Assembly: GCA_039090855.1 (NCBI GenBank)
Contig: CM076996.1
Span: 49,256,469 to 49,320,468, forward strand
Length of the DNA: 64,000 bases
Direction: 5' to 3'
Origin: Macrothele yani
Lineage: Eukaryota; Arthropoda; Arachnida; Araneae; Macrothelidae
Below, piece by piece: positions 43,616-54,577 of this stretch (position 1 is the stretch's first letter; each line of letters begins with the position of its first letter). The position numbers and the translations under genes are program-made. Below the pieces are notes generated by a model that worked only from the letters and a program-made list of their open reading frames with translations, ran no database searches and was not told the origin of the DNA.

Positions 43616-46600
43616 GTGGTCCCTACTGGGCAAAGAAGTTCCGTAGCCGCCTCGCCAAGTTACAGAACGCGGCCGACAACATCCTCCAACCATCATCAGA
43701 CTATTCTGTTCAAGACAGTCTCACTGAATAGTAGGGGTATGTGTACCCCTTTGGCGAATGCTTTAGTGTATGAAGACGTCCACCACCTCAAAGCAGATCT
43801 CTTACTTTTGCAAGAGACAAATTGTCTATCCACTTCACCCTTCCATCGCTGGAGGAGATGGGACTATCAGTTTCATCACGCGTATAGGCTCTCTCTTCGT
43901 GGAGGTTTAGCGATTGGTGTACATAATAGATTTCGTCAAGCACTCTCCTCTGTTAAAGTTCATAACCTGTGCCGAGACTTATTGCAGCGACTCACTTTCG
44001 TCCTAGATGGACAACGATATTTAGTTTTCAACATATATATTCCATGTTCATCTACACATCTAACCTTGTTATTTTCGTCGCTCCGCACTGCACTTCAGTC
44101 AGCATTACCATCAGATCATGTGCTCATTGGAGGAGACTTTAACTGTACACTTCAACCAGAGCTCGATCGCGCTCCTTCGAGGACTGAACATCGTTCACGT
44201 CTTGTGGAGCAATTGCGATCATTAGTGTCTGATTTTGATTTACATGACGTGTTCCGACGATTGCATCCGACATCCATTTCACATACCTGGAGAGCTTCAT
44301 CTGCATCCTCCTCTCTTTCTGCCAGGCTGGATCGATTTTACGCTTCTGCTCCGTTATTGCCCATTACAACGGATTGTATGCACTCTCCTACAGCTTCATC
44401 GGATCACTGTGCCATCACTATCTCCTGTAGCTCTTCATCTCGTCTGCATGTTAGGCCTCGGTCATGGACACTGGACACTTCTCTCCTAGCTGATGAGAAT
44501 ATGTGCACCGAGATCAGAGATCTTCTTGATCATATGCGAGAGGGCCTGTCCACTGCACCTTGTGCCATCAATTACTGGCTCGAGGTAAAATCTTACCTAA
44601 TTTATCTTCTCAGACGTCATTCCTTCTCCGAAGGCACGAAGCGCTCCATGGAAGAGCAAAATCTCCGAAACATCCTGTTACAGCTTGGTGCGAGTCATCC
44701 CATGTATACAGCTTACCAAGCGGATCTTAGAGCACTTCTTGAGCCCCGTGCACGTCAGGTAATTCTTCGTCTCCGTCTACAACATATATCACCAGAGGAC
44801 TGCTCCTTTGAGTTTCTGTCCGCGTTAGAAGAAAAGCGCCGCTCGTCGCATCAGCTTCGACTACTTCGGCGGCCTGATGGTGAAATCATCTCTGATCCGG
44901 ATGTAGTTTGCTCTCAGGTTCGTCGATATTTTACTATCAAATACAGTGAAACTCCTCAGCCTTCTGTTTCTGCTTCTGCTACTTTACTCTTTGCTCTTCC
45001 CCAAGTTCCTTCCAATCTCTCTGATTCCCTTTTACAACCTATTTCGCAGACTGAACTTCGGACCATTCTTGCCTCTCTAAATTCCCGTGCTGTCCCAGGT
45101 CCAGATGGCCTTCCGCTCCTTTTCTACCGTACTTTTCTCCCTTCGTTGCTTCCATTTCTTCTCGCCGCTTTCAATGCTGCTCTTTCTTCCTCTTCTCTTC
45201 CGAGGGGTTTCACAGAGGCTCATATGGTGTTATTCCCCAAGAAAGGCGATCTGCTTGACTTGGGAAACTGGCGCCCTATCTCGCTACTAAACATTGACTA
45301 TAAACTCTTCACTAAACTCCTTTCCAATCGACTCAACCAAGTTCTTCCATTTCTTCTTTCTCCCGACCAGACCTACACGGTTCCTGGTCGGTCCATCACT
45401 TCTAATCTCAATCTCCTTCGAGATCTCCTACATCTGGCTCGTACTAACTCTGAACCACTTGCCCTCTTTAATCTTGACCAAAGAGCTGCTTTCGACAATA
45501 TCTCACATTCGTATCTTTCTGCTGTTCTTATTGCTTTCGGCTTTCCTTTTGCTTTTGTTACCTCTATTCTTGCCCTTTATCAGGACGCTGCTTTCCATGT
45601 CAAGACGGCCGCCTTCTTGACTGCACCTATTCCTTTTCGGCGAGGCATTCGGCAGGGTTGCCCACTTTCTGGGCAGCTCGTTGCCATTGCTTTTGAGCCG
45701 TTTCTTCGGTCTGTCCATCGAGTCTTTATAGATGCACTGCCACCGCCTACTGCAAGTACTAGGCACTTTTCTGTGACATACTCTGCATATGCTGATGACG
45801 CGACCTTTTGTGTACGGACAGACGCTCAATTCGACATCTTGCTCCAGATTTACGATCAATATTCTTCATGTTCAGCGGCATCACTTAATACATCCAAGAG
45901 TGCAGGTCTATGGAATGGAGCGTGGGCCTCTAGGACTGACACCCCGTGGGGCGCCTCATGGACTGCTTCATCCCAAAAATTCCTTGGGGTCCATCTCGGA
46001 GTCCGTCTTTCTGCTCAAAATGAAACATGGAATGCTCTCAGAACACGCCTTACTCGAACTGCTGCCTTCTGGCGAGGTTCCCAGTTTTGTACTTCTTACT
46101 TCTCAAGAGCTAGAATAGCTCAGACTTATATTCTTTCACCATGCCTATATGCATGGTCAGCTGAACGTATGCCCATTTATCACCTCAATGAAATCACTCG
46201 AATCATCTCAACGATAATATGGAACAGGTACCATTGGATCCAGGTCTCCACTCTCTGTCGTCGAGTCACTGATGGAGGTATTTCACTTCTGGATGTTCGT
46301 ACCTACTATAAAGCACATAAAGTGGTTTCTTTCCTGCGGCTACTAAGTGCACCAGAGTCGCCAGTTACGCTCGTTAGAGATGTCATGATATCGCCTAGGA
46401 ATTCCCGAATCACTTTCATCATGTATCTTCTAATGGATCAATCTCCTTTTTTCCATTCTAAACTTTCCCCTTTCTACAAAGAGGTCCTTTCCTTTCTCGG
46501 TTCTCTACCCCTCTTCCGTGCTCCACCGGCTTCCACCACTGAACTATTAGCTGAGCCCCTGTTCTTTTCTTCCATCCTTCATCCCCCTAATGCTCCCTAC

Positions 46601-46792
46601 TTTACTGACATTTCCTGGCTCCCCGCCGGAATAGTATCTGTTCAGGATCTAATTTCTCCAGATCTTTCTTGGAAACCCTTCTCTGATCTTTCCCCCCTCC
46701 TCCCCCTACCTCTTCCTCTCTTTTGCTGTATGATTCCTTCCGTTCTTCAATCATTACCCTCTTCCCTAACCTTGCCTCTCAAGCTGGGTTAA
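43616..46792 (+). CDS. LINE ORF2, AP-type endonuclease and reverse transcriptase
   Basis: ORF2 nicks the target and copies LINE RNA by target-primed reverse transcription. The open frame of 1058 codons holds the endonuclease from VSLNSRGM through LLLLQETNCLS, IGGDFNC, LDRFY and SSDHCAI. The reverse transcriptase follows with GPDGLPLLFY, LGNWRPISLLN, YTVPGRSITSN, LDQRAAFDNISHS, IRQGCPLSGQL and AYADDATF (about residue 723). These patterns fit the L1/Tx1 group. All listed catalytic residues are intact. No ATG precedes the endonuclease, and the frame overlaps the end of ORF1, so it may depend on reinitiation or frameshifting. A frameshift near 46780 cuts off the C-terminal domain. Confidence 0.92.
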   Translation: MVPTGQRSSVAASPSYRTRPTTSSNHHQTILFKTVSLNSRGMCTPLANALVYEDVHHLKADLLLLQETNCLSTSPFHRWRRWDYQFHHAYRLSLRGGLAIGVHNRFRQALSSVKVHNLCRDLLQRLTFVLDGQRYLVFNIYIPCSSTHLTLLFSSLRTALQSALPSDHVLIGGDFNCTLQPELDRAPSRTEHRSRLVEQLRSLVSDFDLHDVFRRLHPTSISHTWRASSASSSLSARLDRFYASAPLLPITTDCMHSPTASSDHCAITISCSSSSRLHVRPRSWTLDTSLLADENMCTEIRDLLDHMREGLSTAPCAINYWLEVKSYLIYLLRRHSFSEGTKRSMEEQNLRNILLQLGASHPMYTAYQADLRALLEPRARQVILRLRLQHISPEDCSFEFLSALEEKRRSSHQLRLLRRPDGEIISDPDVVCSQVRRYFTIKYSETPQPSVSASATLLFALPQVPSNLSDSLLQPISQTELRTILASLNSRAVPGPDGLPLLFYRTFLPSLLPFLLAAFNAALSSSSLPRGFTEAHMVLFPKKGDLLDLGNWRPISLLNIDYKLFTKLLSNRLNQVLPFLLSPDQTYTVPGRSITSNLNLLRDLLHLARTNSEPLALFNLDQRAAFDNISHSYLSAVLIAFGFPFAFVTSILALYQDAAFHVKTAAFLTAPIPFRRGIRQGCPLSGQLVAIAFEPFLRSVHRVFIDALPPPTASTRHFSVTYSAYADDATFCVRTDAQFDILLQIYDQYSSCSAASLNTSKSAGLWNGAWASRTDTPWGASWTASSQKFLGVHLGVRLSAQNETWNALRTRLTRTAAFWRGSQFCTSYFSRARIAQTYILSPCLYAWSAERMPIYHLNEITRIISTIIWNRYHWIQVSTLCRRVTDGGISLLDVRTYYKAHKVVSFLRLLSAPESPVTLVRDVMISPRNSRITFIMYLLMDQSPFFHSKLSPFYKEVLSFLGSLPLFRAPPASTTELLAEPLFFSSILHPPNAPYFTDISWLPAGIVSVQDLISPDLSWKPFSDLSPLLPLPLPLFCCMIPSVLQSLPSSLTLPLKLG

Positions 46793-47523
46793 CTCTTGTT
46801 CCCTCTGCCTCTCTTCCTCTTCCCTTTTTCCTTTCCGTTCGGGGCTCATCACTTCCTCTCTCCAGTTTTTCTATCTCGTCTCTTTACCGTTGTCTCATTG
46901 ATCCACTATATGCTACACCATTGATGATTCCAGATGTTCCGAATGTCGCCCTTTCACAAGTGTGGTCCATGTCTAATTCGCCACTATCTATTCCAGCAGA
47001 AAGAAACTTCCAATGGTTGTTTCTTCATCGGCGGTTACCAGTTCCTACCAAATTATTCAGGATGACGCTTGTTGATTCGCCTAACTGCATGTTTTGCTCT
47101 GCGATTGCGGATGTAGATCATGTGTATCAACATTGCACAGTGCTTCTTCCCTTGCTACATCTGACCTTCACTACTGCACAGTGCCTTAGTACTAATGATC
47201 TCTCCTTCTCAGCCTATAGTACGCTACTCAGTTCAAGTACTCCGCCTATTCCTATATCAGAGTCATGTGCTTATGTATTCATATTAGCAAAACATGTGAT
47301 TTTTTGCTACTATCAACAGCTACGTTCTACCCCTATACAGCCTACCATCTTTCAGGCGGGAGCTGCGATGTGCAGTCAGTTCCGGAACAGACTGACTTCA
47401 CGCTTGAGGCTTGCTTTCACTGTTGCTAAGGCAGCGAATCGAATCCCACACTTTATGTCAGTGTGGTCACCTTTTCGTCAATGGTTTTCTGGTCCATCAG
47501 AAGACCTTAGACTTTTGTTCTGA
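46723..47523 (+). CDS. LINE ORF2 C-terminal domain, shifted frame
   Basis: This frame continues ORF2 after a single frameshift in a C/T-rich stretch. It contains WLFLHRRLPVPTKLFRM and a zinc-knuckle-like CMFCSAIADVDHVYQHC (47088-47138), as expected downstream of the reverse transcriptase in this group. It ends EDLRLLF, then TGA. Confidence 0.85.
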   Translation: MLYDSFRSSIITLFPNLASQAGLTLVPSASLPLPFFLSVRGSSLPLSSFSISSLYRCLIDPLYATPLMIPDVPNVALSQVWSMSNSPLSIPAERNFQWLFLHRRLPVPTKLFRMTLVDSPNCMFCSAIADVDHVYQHCTVLLPLLHLTFTTAQCLSTNDLSFSAYSTLLSSSTPPIPISESCAYVFILAKHVIFCYYQQLRSTPIQPTIFQAGAAMCSQFRNRLTSRLRLAFTVAKAANRIPHFMSVWSPFRQWFSGPSEDLRLLF

Positions 47524-48924
47524 CTTCTGTGAAATTGTTTGGACTAATTGAAGTATAGTTTTGTGATTATCGTGTTCTTAGGTGCCCTTGTCATCATTGC
47601 TTCTTAATGTTACTGCACGTTTGCATGTTTCTCACCAACAAGGTCCTGTAGGTGAGTTTCTTGTTATACCACAGGCACTTAGAATAAGTTTAAAGTTTTT
47701 TTTTTTCGGCACTTTCCTTATGTCTGCCGGGCTTTATAATATATGGTTTTTGCTCACGGTGCTCAGCAACTGTTTGATAGTGTTTAAATTGTATTATTGA
47801 TTTTGCACAGTGTGGTTTTTGATCATGTTACATGTACATAAAGGGATATGATCAGTCGATTACACCATGTTCTGCAAGGTTTAGCACTTTTGTAGTGCAG
47901 GGGGTAATTGTTCATCATTCGGTTATTTGTACTGTACCTGAAGTATAGTTGCTATGCCAAAAGCTCAGTTTTGTATATACTAATGTACTTTCCGAATTGC
48001 ACTGTAAAATTTATGTTTGGCACATTTCGCGTGTTGGGTCACGATTACATGTCTTAAGTTTTATGCTCATGGTGCGGAGCAAACGCTTTGATAGTATTTC
48101 AATTATATGTTAATATTACACAATGTGGTTTTTCTCATGTCACATGCGCCTAACAGGAAATAATAAGTCTATTAGATAATATTCTGCGCTGTGTTGCATA
48201 TTTGCTGTACAAAGAGTCAGTTTCATATTTTCATTATTTGTATTGTACCCGAAGTATAAATTTTCTGTAAAACGCAAGTTCTGTTTGTACTAATATACTT
48301 ACTCTTTGCACTGTGAAACTTACAGTTGTACCATGGAATTGTAACTCCTGATTAGTGTCTTCCCTATGCCGTTGCATGTTGTGTACATATGTTGTTGTTC
48401 ATTACAAGTTAATCTATAGCACTGTGATTGAGGCACTTGTTTAAGCCTAAGTAATAGTTCTTTTTGTAATTTGACAGCGTTTCACAAGAGAGATATTGCA
48501 TTCAATTTGTATAGAGTTCACACCATCATTGTGGATAGATCATTTATTCGCTTATCTTTCAGATACTGAAAAGTATAAACCTTCTGCTCTTTTCTTCTTT
48601 TTTTCTCAAGATTGCTCAAAATATACATGTTTGTTTTTGCACTGTAAAATTTATAGTTATACCTTGTACTGATGTTCACCTGTTAGAGATGGCACTATGC
48701 TGATGCACATTGAGAACATATGATGTACATAGCGTAAGTCAACCCTTCAGTCCAGTATTGTCAGTGTTATGAATTTGCTTACATTGTATATAGTGCATCC
48801 ACATAATGTAAATATCTCATTGTCATTGTAAATAGGTCATCTAATTGTTTATCTTTTGGTAACTGTTAAGCACAGGCCATCTGTATCTTCCTGTCCATGT
48901 TTGCTCCAAATAAAAATTGTTGAA
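47524..48924 (+). other. LINE 3' UTR with repeats of about 300 bp
   Basis: No open frame of note. Diverged direct repeats start near 47750 (TGCTCACGGTGCTCAGCAAC), 48062 (TGCTCATGGTGCGGAGCAAA) and partly 48600, sharing TTTGATAGT, CACAGTGTGGTTTTT and GCACTGTAAAATTTATAG-type stretches. GCTCACGGTG at 47752 is identical to ten bases of the insertion site of the LINE. Confidence 0.7.
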
Positions 48925-48983
48925 GCTCACGGTGGTCGTAAAACCTCCAATCAAAAAAAAAAAAAAAAAAAAAGATTGAAATA

Positions 48984-49478
48984 AGTAAAACCAATTTTCT
49001 AAGTAAAAATAAAACGATTGTCCACATGCATTTGGTAGCTCGTTAAACACACCCGAGAAATGCACCCAAATGAAAGTAAAAAAACTGATTCACCGCGTAA
49101 GAACACACTTGTATTCAAATACAGATGTGGTGACAACGAACGTATGCTCTGCGGATTACACCGACGTCAGAGTTCTTACTGTCGCTTCTGATTCGCGCAC
49201 AAGCACAGTCGACTGAATTAGAATTGTTTCGTAACTACTATTAGAAGGGGAACCGCTTGAGCTTACCTCTTGCCAAAGGCTTCACTGTCTACTCCTTCAC
49301 AAAGCAGACCAGTGCGCCATATCTTTCGTCGGCGAGTAAAGAATGAAGTGAACAATGCGTAATTTGCACTGTATTGTAATTTGACACTTGAATCAATTAT
49401 TTTAATTTGTTTTAAAATTGTTTCCAGTGGTAACACTGATTACTAGCACACTTCGCCGCTGCCTACCTTATTTATGAG
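48984..49478. other. no recognisable gene
   Basis: Spacer between the SINE/LINE complex and the next SINE. Nothing recognisable. Confidence 0.4.
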
Positions 49479-49489
49479 CCCGAATGTTG

Positions 49490-49707
49490 TTTTTTTTTTT
49501 TGATTGGAGGTTTAACGACCACCGTGAGCAACTCAATAGGCCATAAGCAGTTGCCTGTCCCTAATTTAGGGTCACTGGTTCCAGGACAGGGAGAGAACCA
49601 GTACCGTAAGACAAACACAACATCCATGCCTCACTGGGATTCGAACCCGGACCCCTTTCGGACGAATGATCAGAGGCCATTGCTTAGACCACTGCGACAC
49701 CGGGGCG
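49490..49707 (-). repeat. SINE family 1, inverted copy
   Basis: The T-run, tail (GGAGGTTTAACGACCACCGT), body and head (GACACCGGGGCGG) are present. The flanks CCCGAATGTT (49479-49488) and CCCGACTGTT (right side, from about 49709) are a target duplication with one difference. Confidence 0.92.
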
Positions 49708-49719
49708 GCCCGACTGTTT

Positions 49720-50740
49720 TCCCAGTGTTTCTCTGATTCCGATAATTTTTAGGTGTGTAGCTTCAGTGTCACAGATTCTTTCACATGTTGAGAAATCTTG
49801 ATCGAAATTCAACGAAACTTATAGTCTTAATCTTGTATCGAGTAAGGGTATTTATTAAAACAAAGACTTGGGTCTCAGTTAAAAGATTCATTTATTTCAC
49901 CAGAATTTTGGAGTTACTTGCATGCTGTAAGTTTACCGAATATGAAATTAATGTTTTTAAGACAAGCCATCTGTGCATCTGCCAAGAATTTTTCCAACCT
50001 CCATACAAATTAAGAAACAGAATGATTTTGATATGTACAGGAAGACACTTACCTAAGTCTGACTACATTCTCATAATTAACAATGACTTTTAAATACTTT
50101 AAGTGCAGGTAGTTTCAAAATGTTTCGTCAGTTGGTTGTATATTTTTGTTTAGTACACTACTTCCACAGCAGTTACTTCAGATGTCAATAGAATTTGAAT
50201 GCGATTCCCTAAAGAAAAAAAATTTTTTTTCGAAAATTAGTTCATCATTGTAACATTACTGAAAACAAGCCTGTAATGACTACCGCTAATGCACTTATGT
50301 GTGAGTAGAAACAATTTTAATCCTGGTTTGCATAAATTCAAATTTGACAGGTCAAATGATTTTTCCTTCTTTTTCCCATTATTTGTATAACCATGCAAAG
50401 CTGTGTGGCAAACAAAAATTCACCTTGAGTGCCGCGAATTGTTAGTTTGAGCGTAAACTGGATATGCAATCCATATATTGATTTGCCAATGTAATAATAG
50501 ATTGAGCTCTTCAAGGGTAAGAAATGACGAAGGAATATTTCATGTCATATAAAGAAATTTGAGGTTGTTTATTGCTGTATTTGTTCGTTTTTTTATTTGA
50601 GAATCTTCTTGTTGTACTTGTCTGTATCGGAGGATATTTTTTTTGCATCTTTATAAAGGGCGACAGAATCAAATTTCGAATCAGGAGGCAGCGAGAGAGT
50701 GTTTCAGCAAGCATAAGCCTTCGGGCATGCGCTAGAAGCA
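49720..50740. other. spacer with one unrecognised open frame
   Basis: A 102-codon plus-strand frame at 49785-50093 has no motif I recognise. The rest is AT-rich. Confidence 0.35.
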
Positions 50741-51932
50741 CATTGAAGTAGCAAATTCTTTGGAACACCTACCTAATAACGTGTTGGGCCACACTTAGCC
50801 TTCAAAACAGCCTCGGTTCTATATGGCAAGGATTCAAAGAGGTGCTGATATGGTTTTACAGGTATGTTCAGCCAAGCGGGTGCGATTCGGTTCAACAACC
50901 GCCAAATATTTGCTGGAGAGATTTCTGTTACGTATGGCTCTCTCAGTCTCATCCTACAGATGTTCGATTGGGTGAAGATCTAGGGATTGTTGGGACCATT
51001 TAAGCAATTTAAAGTCACTGTCGGGCTTCTAAAACTACAATATGACGATCCGATTTGCATAGTGCACTATCCTGCTGGAAGTACCCATTAGGAAATACAT
51101 GCACATATACGGGTCTGCCTGGTACGCAGTGATGATAAGATGCCTCGTCGCATGCAAATGGTGATCCAGAATTGTTAAGAAACCCCACGCGCCCCCCAAA
51201 CATAGGCCGAAGACCATTACACTGCCTCTTCCAGCTTGTTCAGTTAACTCTCGGCAATTGGGATCGATCGAATCGCGCTATAGACACCATATTTAGTCCA
51301 TTCAGTGGGCATGTACCACCTTTAAAATGTAATTCATTGGACCAGGCGACCTTTTTCCAGACGTCAAGTGTCCAGTTTTGGAACTCCCGTTCACACTACA
51401 GAAGAATTTGTCGATATTTAGAAAAGACGAGGCGTACGCAAAAGGGACGTCTACTGTTATAGCCCATCTATGCTGCAGGATGTACGTGCTGAAATTCACC
51501 TTTCGATACCGCTGTTGTACTGAGCTGTTACTTGATGTAATGGAGATCGTCTGTCACCTCATATAATTCTTTCCAACCGTCGTTGTCCTCGAACACCGAC
51601 CAGTCGTTTCCACCAGCGGGAAGACTGCTGATTTCTTGTTTTGTTGTTTGTGCACCACTCTCTGGGCATCCCTGATACAGTTGTTTTGCATAGCCGAGAA
51701 GGCTCGCCGTTTCTGAGACGCTTTCGCCTTCAGCCGCCTAAGGCCCTCTACCATGTATCTTTCAAAGTCGCGAGTCTCTCTCATATGGATGCTATCTATG
51801 CTTCTAAAACGACTCAATTCCTTGCAGTGAGCTGTTCATAAAGCCATCGCAACGTCATAGTTGCGTACAAGAATGGGAATGGTACGTTGTCTAATTGCTA
51901 TTCGGTGCTCCTAATAATAAACTACTTCAGTG
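50741..51932 (-). mobile_element. Tc1-like element with decayed transposase
   Basis: The ends CATTGAAGTAGCAAATTCTT (50741) and the complement of CACTGAAGTAGTTTATTATT (ending 51932) match imperfectly; TA follows at 51933-51934. On the minus strand blocks YFQQDSALCKSDRHIVVLEA (about 51090) and LDLHPIEHL (about 50980), then LSSKYLAVV and FESLPYRTEAVLKAK-like codons, identify the transposase. Spacing appears close to 36. The N terminus is barely readable (51817-51554). Confidence 0.8.
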
Positions 51933-51934
51933 TA

Positions 51935-53352
51935 TGCGGTAGCAGAAGTGTATGGGAAGCATCTCTTTGTCAAATAAACTCTTCGTTGTCGAATTCAGAT
52001 CAGCGCATGATAATGCACTGACATCTACAAGTGACACATTTCTTTGAATGCAGCTGGTTTGGTGGGGAAATATTATCCTCGCGCGAGTGCTGTGCGTAGT
52101 GTAAGGCAATATTGTACTTACTTCTTATGTCATGCGATCTGTTAATGTTGCATCTTCGTATGACAACCTTTGGTGTACTGTAGCTGTGAAGAATGTTGAG
52201 TTGAGTATGTGAAATTAATGTTCCAGGTCTTGATAGAGTGTTAAGTACTGTAGTACTCATTATCACAACGCATGATGGAGAAGGATCGCTGGCATCAAAA
52301 GTGTAGGAGTAGCATAAAGAGTTAAAAATCCAACTTCAATAAATCGCTTATCATTCACGACCGAACCAAGAACAACTGGGAAAGTGATGGACACTGTTTC
52401 AAGAATGCAATAACACTTCATGATATCACGGAAGTAGCAGTTGTCAGTCATGGTGCATAGCACATTTTGCGTCGCAGCGCACGCATATTTTCATTAATTG
52501 TAAGTGAATTCAACCTACATATACTTAAACGGTATATGAACAACCAGATATATGTTTTGCACTGCCTCATGCGCTATTGTAGCATAAATAGCCAATTTCA
52601 AAATGTCAGCAGTTCTTTTGCAAAATCACCATTTTGTCATTGTCGAAGACCTGTAGATCGAAGAGACGAACTGGGTTTAAACGAAAAAAACATCAAGTGT
52701 ACGCCAGCGGTTTAAGAATCTTTTGAACAAATAAATGTCTCCAAAAAAATGTTTTTTTGTTTCGTTACATCTCTTCTTACATATCTCTGCAAGTGCATTT
52801 CGTAGATGTTTATGAGAAGCAAATGCTGGAATCACTTCGGGTAACCGATGATTTTTCCATTTAGGCCTGGCGTCGCCTCAAAAATTTGAATCCCAAGTAA
52901 TTGGTAATTTCTGATTGCTCTCAGAAGACAAAAATACATTATTTCAGAGTGACTGAACCTTTGGAAAGGTTATTGCACGTTTATTGGACCATTTTCTGCA
53001 TAAACTGAATCCAGAAATAAACTCTCTGCGTTTACCTCCACGAAAAACCTTTGAAAGTTTGTAGGATTTTAGTGTTTGGTTGTAGAGATATTTGTTTATT
53101 GTCTACGTTACACAAAAACTCTAACGTACTTCACAGTAAAGCTTAATGAAATGTACCGGATAGCTTATCTTCGTGCTCTGGATTGGTTAATTAAACACGT
53201 CAGCACAACATCAGCTATAGAATATAACTTCAATTCGTAAGCATAACATAAAACGTAAGCATTTCAATCGAGCTCATGTAGTATCAAACTCTAATCGTTC
53301 AACATCAATTCTCAACAATCGCTCTCATAACAAATCTCTCCGAGTTCTCTCA

Positions 53353-53354
<2 letters not shown>
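51935..53354. other. spacer without recognisable genes
   Basis: Open frames are all below 90 codons (52000-52266, 52263-52463, 52467-52715) and none shows a known motif. Confidence 0.4.

Positions 53355-53409
<55 letters not shown>
53355..53409. repeat. (CT)n microsatellite
   Basis: About 55 bases of uninterrupted CT dinucleotides. Confidence 0.97.
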
Positions 53410-53412
<3 letters not shown>

Positions 53413-53671
53413 CACATACGTCATTCACTTTTAACCTAACGTCAGGTTGCCGAAACAACATGTACCGATAGAGGAAATATAAAATTAAGAGTTGAAAATG
53501 CTTATCGTGAATAAACCAAAATTTACATAAGAGCACAAGAACCAAAAAGGGAATTTAAATTAGAGTATACGTTACACGTTTTACTACAGAACATCCATCA
53601 AATAAAATTAAATCACATAATTTGCGATTAATTCGAATCTGATGCAGAATTTTAATCGACACAGCAGCATA

Positions 53672-54106
53672 ATGCCCGCCCGCACACTGCTCGGGTTGTC
53701 CAGCTCTTCCAACGTCATGTCCAGACACTTCCATGGCGTTCCCGCTCCCCGAACATATCCCCTATCGCGCATGTGTGAGACCAGTTGAAACGCCGTCAGC
53801 CGCCGTGCCGCACTATCCGAAGTTTGGAGCACACCGTCCAACACGTGTGGGCCATTCTACCGCAGAACAACATCAGGCGTCTATTCGCCTCCATGCCGGG
53901 CCGTATTGCAGCATGTATCGCCGCACGAGGCGGTGCAATGTGCTATTGAAGATGACCGGGCTGCTTGCCACAGATCCCTCTGTAATTGTCCTGCAGCTCT
54001 GTTTTTGCCATCATGTGTATCGTTCATCTGTATCATTACGTCCATAAAATTTCAGTTCAATCTGATGCTTCCTTCTTGGTGCGCAAAATTTCATTGTCCG
54101 TGCGGT
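53672..54106 (+). pseudogene. 3' fragment of the CACTTACGGACAATG Tc1 family
   Basis: It is homologous to the 3' part of the element at 2289-3760. The plus strand reads NARPHTARVVQLFQRHVQTL, WRSRSPNISPIAHV, a stop, then DQLKRRQPPCRTIRSLEHTV, IRRLFASMPGRIAACIAARG. The third catalytic residue is alanine. The terminal inverted repeat is still visible at about 54090-54106 (TTTCATTGTCCGTGCGGTG). The 5' half is absent. Confidence 0.85.
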
Positions 54107-54143
54107 GTTACTATAAAATTTTTATGTCTGTGCGGTTTTTACT

Positions 54144-54252
54144 ATAAAAAGTTTGCACTTTGACAGGACACCGTGTTTAAACTGTACACCACCTTACCCA
54201 GAACCAAGGAAAAGTATGAAGTCAACTGATTTCATTCATGCCTATTACAAGT
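54144..54252. repeat. spacer duplication, left copy
   Basis: This segment (TATAAAAAGTTTGCACTTTG ... CATTCATGCCTATTAC) recurs in direct orientation at 56011-56117 with about 85 percent identity by eye. The two copies are 1.86 kb apart and enclose a Tc1 element. Confidence 0.85.
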
Positions 54253-54577
54253 CTTTAGGTTGATGCATACAATATTTGAAATGTTTTACAATGAGTGAGC
54301 AAAGTATTGAAATTCATGAAATTCTGTGCCACTACCGGAAACTATGAATGTAGTATTAATTCTATTGAAACAACCAGAAGAATGAGTAAAATTGTAGTTT
54401 AGGGGCAGTCTTCTTTCGTGCTGTTCAAGTTTGGTTTAAAGTTCAAAAGTAGGGATATCAGTCCCGAAGTAAGCTATCCAACATGAGGTGATCGCAGCAT
54501 TATGTGTCAATCAAGCTGACTTATTAACAAGCACTCCCTGGCTTGCGTTTGCGCTTGGTTTCTCACACACAACTATA

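Larger units (their letters stand above)
41515..43731 (+). pseudogene. LINE ORF1 (gag-like RNA-binding protein), interrupted
   Basis: ORF1 proteins coat LINE RNA. The frame opens with MAASGENDVLTLATG at 41515 and is split by a SINE at 41607-41828. It continues through LSYADVTASKSGPF and a folded region with VVVSFSPVPPEVSDDLLIAA and LGFRRNVRVVFPSE. That order resembles the PRE_C2HC-type region of Tx1-group ORF1. A stop at 42577-42579 and a frame disturbance up to 42754 follow, including a damaged zinc knuckle (YKGTGHPRALCPHN). The second half (42754-43731) has 13-residue repeats and a basic stretch RGRAKRRRTSRAQNKKFR. Confidence 0.85.
41071..48924 (+). mobile_element. near-complete L1/Tx1-group LINE inserted in a SINE
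   Basis: The 11-bp GCTCACGGTGG flanks the LINE at 41060-41070 and 48925-48935. It has a 5' UTR, ORF1 with gag-like features, ORF2 with endonuclease and reverse transcriptase, and a 1.4-kb 3' UTR. An AATAAA signal sits at 48909-48914, ten bases from the end. There is no poly-A of its own. Two younger SINEs (41294-41513, 41607-41828) lie in its 5' part. Without them it is about 7.4 kb, probably full length. Confidence 0.93.

Noticed and set aside
48925..48971. Shared 3' tail as evidence that the LINE is the partner of the SINE
   Set aside because: The tail after the LINE is the remainder of the host SINE: the 11-bp duplication and the outer 12-bp duplication show nested insertion, so the LINE does not itself end in this tail.
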